NCBI RefSeq assembly: GCF_000422645.1
Contig: NZ_AUGL01000001.1
Span: 354,908-418,907, forward strand
DNA: 64,000 bases
Source: Ferrimonas futtsuensis DSM 18154
GTDB lineage: Bacteria > Pseudomonadota > Gammaproteobacteria > Enterobacterales > Shewanellaceae
Direction: 5' to 3'
Under the pieces are notes generated by a model, which saw only the letters and a list, made by a program, of their open reading frames with translations, was not told the origin of the DNA and searched no databases. Shown piece after piece: positions 63,484 to 64,000 of the stretch. Each line of letters starts with the position of its first letter. Positions within the stretch are counted from its first letter, which is position 1. Both the position numbers and the translations under genes were made by a program.

Positions 63484-63536
63484 TCCTGATATTCATCAGG
63501 AAGACGATTGTGCGTGGGGGGCGGGAAGCACTTCGT
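63484..63536. repeat. Hairpin repeat element, copy B
   Basis: Hairpin TCCTGAT-ATTC-ATCAGGA (63484-63501) with a tail (GACGATTGTGCGTGGGGG...CTTCGT) matching copy A. Three of seven stem pairs differ from copy A by paired (compensatory) changes. Confidence 0.7.
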
Positions 63537-63576
63537 TGCCCTTATCGAGCAACCAGGAAGAAGGAAAAAGCACAAA

Positions 63577-63609
63577 CGAAAAAAGCCCGTAGCGTTAGCT
63601 ACGGGCTTT
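63577..63609 (-). terminator. Terminator after the 5S pseudogene (end of the rRNA operon)
   Basis: Perfect 12-bp stem AAAGCCCGTAGC (63582-63593) with GCTACGGGCTTT (63598-63609), loop GTTA, then a T run on the minus strand. Confidence 0.88.
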
Positions 63610-63620
63610 CTCGTATTTGG

Positions 63621-63725
63621 TGCCTGACGATGACCTACTCTCACATGAAAACACCCACACCACCATCGTTGTTGCTGTGTTTCACTGCTGGGCGCCGGCG
63701 GCGGGAATGAGCGCATGGGATCAGG
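63621..63725 (-). pseudogene. Degenerate second 5S rRNA copy
   Basis: The 3' half is close to the intact gene: the last 27 bases of the 5S (63621-63647 here) are identical. The middle is diverged and the 5' half is replaced by unrelated bases. Its lower half runs into CATGGGATCAGG (a real 5S segment) that is then followed by an inverted copy, making a 30-bp palindrome (63712-63741). It cannot fold as 5S and is judged a relic of a tandem 5S duplication. Confidence 0.78.
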
Positions 63726-63756
63726 GGCCTGATCTCATGCGTGCTTTAGAACCTAA

Positions 63757-63788
63757 AACGAAAAAAGCCCAACCTTGCGGTTGGGCTT
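63757..63788 (-). terminator. Terminator between intact 5S and the 5S pseudogene
   Basis: Perfect 10-bp stem AAGCCCAACC (63765-63774) with GGTTGGGCTT (63779-63788), loop TTGC, then a T run on minus (A run on plus). It follows the intact 5S gene by 13 nt. Confidence 0.88.
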
Positions 63789-63801
63789 CTCTCTGAATAA
63801 G

Positions 63802-63918
63802 TGCCTGACGATGACCTACTCTCACATGGGAACTCCCACACTACCATCGGCGCTACTGTGTTTCACTTCTGAGTTCGGCATGGGATCAGGTGGGACCACA
63901 GCGCTATGGTCGTCAGAC
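63802..63918 (-). rRNA. rrf: 5S ribosomal RNA
   Basis: The minus strand contains the diagnostic 5S core CCCACCTGATCCCATGCCG followed by AACTCAGAAGTGAAAC and GAGAGTAGG. Ends GTCTGACG...CGTCAGGCA pair to form helix I. About 117 nt. It is the last intact gene of an rRNA operon on the minus strand; the bases above 63918 are the 23S-5S spacer and the 23S gene is outside the window. Confidence 0.95.
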
Positions 63919-64000
63919 GAATTTGGAACAATTCGCACAAGCTGTTTTCTCGTTTGCATTTTCGCAAGCGCTTTTCTATCTGGGATTTCAAAACCCATTG

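Larger units (their letters stand above)
62992..63576. other. Non-coding stretch with repeats between acyl-CoA ligase and the rRNA operon end
   Basis: About 585 bases with no convincing gene; short open frames here have no domain or start signal. The 62992-63300 part holds the ligase promoter and nothing else recognised. From 63318 to 63536 it carries a repeat cluster (listed separately). Confidence 0.6.

Overview
The window looks like chromosomal DNA of a marine gammaproteobacterium of the Shewanella/Ferrimonas type. This is inferred from gene content, not from a database match: an octaheme c-type cytochrome lipoprotein, DUF3019 and MipA/OmpV genes beside two-component systems, a tungstate transporter cluster with a sigma-54 activator, a MobB-MoeA fusion, and the housekeeping runs secB-gpsA, gpmI-envC-ctpA-yibQ and rpoH-ftsX-ftsE-ftsY|rsmD-yhhL. 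Coding density is high and base composition fairly GC-rich throughout. There is no prophage, transposase, CRISPR array or restriction system.

Layout. 1-7.1 kb: a divergent sigma-54 response regulator (cut by the window edge) faces a tungstate/molybdopterin operon, tupABC-mobA-mobB/moeA-moaA, that carries a near-consensus -24/-12 promoter. 7.2-7.4 kb: tRNA-His and tRNA-Arg. 7.5-11.2 kb: rep helicase, ubiK, a GNAT acetyltransferase and a DsbA-like oxidase with a His-rich insert. 11.3-16.2 kb: a membrane histidine kinase, an unusual response regulator with an ArsR-like output domain, an octaheme lipoprotein with an Ig/cadherin-like N-terminal domain, and a SLAC1-type anion channel. 16.4-24.2 kb: two related two-component systems arranged tail to tail, each with envelope cargo (a ClpP/crotonase-like periplasmic protein; DUF3019 and MipA/OmpV), then a second MipA/OmpV gene and a lipoprotein. 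24.4-26.1 kb: small membrane proteins, a DUF2141 protein and a sterol-desaturase-type hydroxylase. 26.5-33.5 kb: a nine-gene Mrp/Mnh-type cation antiporter cluster whose MrpA is split and whose last subunit looks degenerate; its reading frame runs about 336 nt antisense into the next, convergent gene.

33.2-41.5 kb: baiN-like flavoprotein, gpsA, secB and a rhodanese on the minus strand; gpmI, envC, ctpA-like and yibQ-like on the plus strand. 41.5-49.7 kb: a double SnoaL-like lipoprotein with an AraC regulator upstream, YkgJ, rpoH, ftsX, ftsE, ftsY, rsmD, yhhL and a GAF-GGDEF diguanylate cyclase. 50-54.5 kb: a divergent HD-GYP phosphodiesterase, a ZIP-like membrane protein, an acyltransferase and an MscS channel. 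54.5-59.9 kb: histidine utilisation (hutC-hutU-hutH divergent from hutI) with a perfect 14-bp palindromic operator between them. 59.9-63 kb: mtnC, a thioesterase and a long-chain acyl-CoA ligase.

63-64 kb: the 3' end of an rRNA operon on the minus strand: an intact 5S gene and terminator, then a decayed second 5S copy with its own terminator, then a non-coding stretch holding a REP-like repeat flanked by two copies of a roughly 52-nt hairpin element whose stems differ by compensatory changes.

The most interesting signals are the ArsR-type response regulator beside the octaheme lipoprotein, the Mrp cluster with a degenerate third antiporter subunit and antisense tail, the sigma-54 control of tungstate uptake, and the 5S pseudogene/hairpin-repeat zone.
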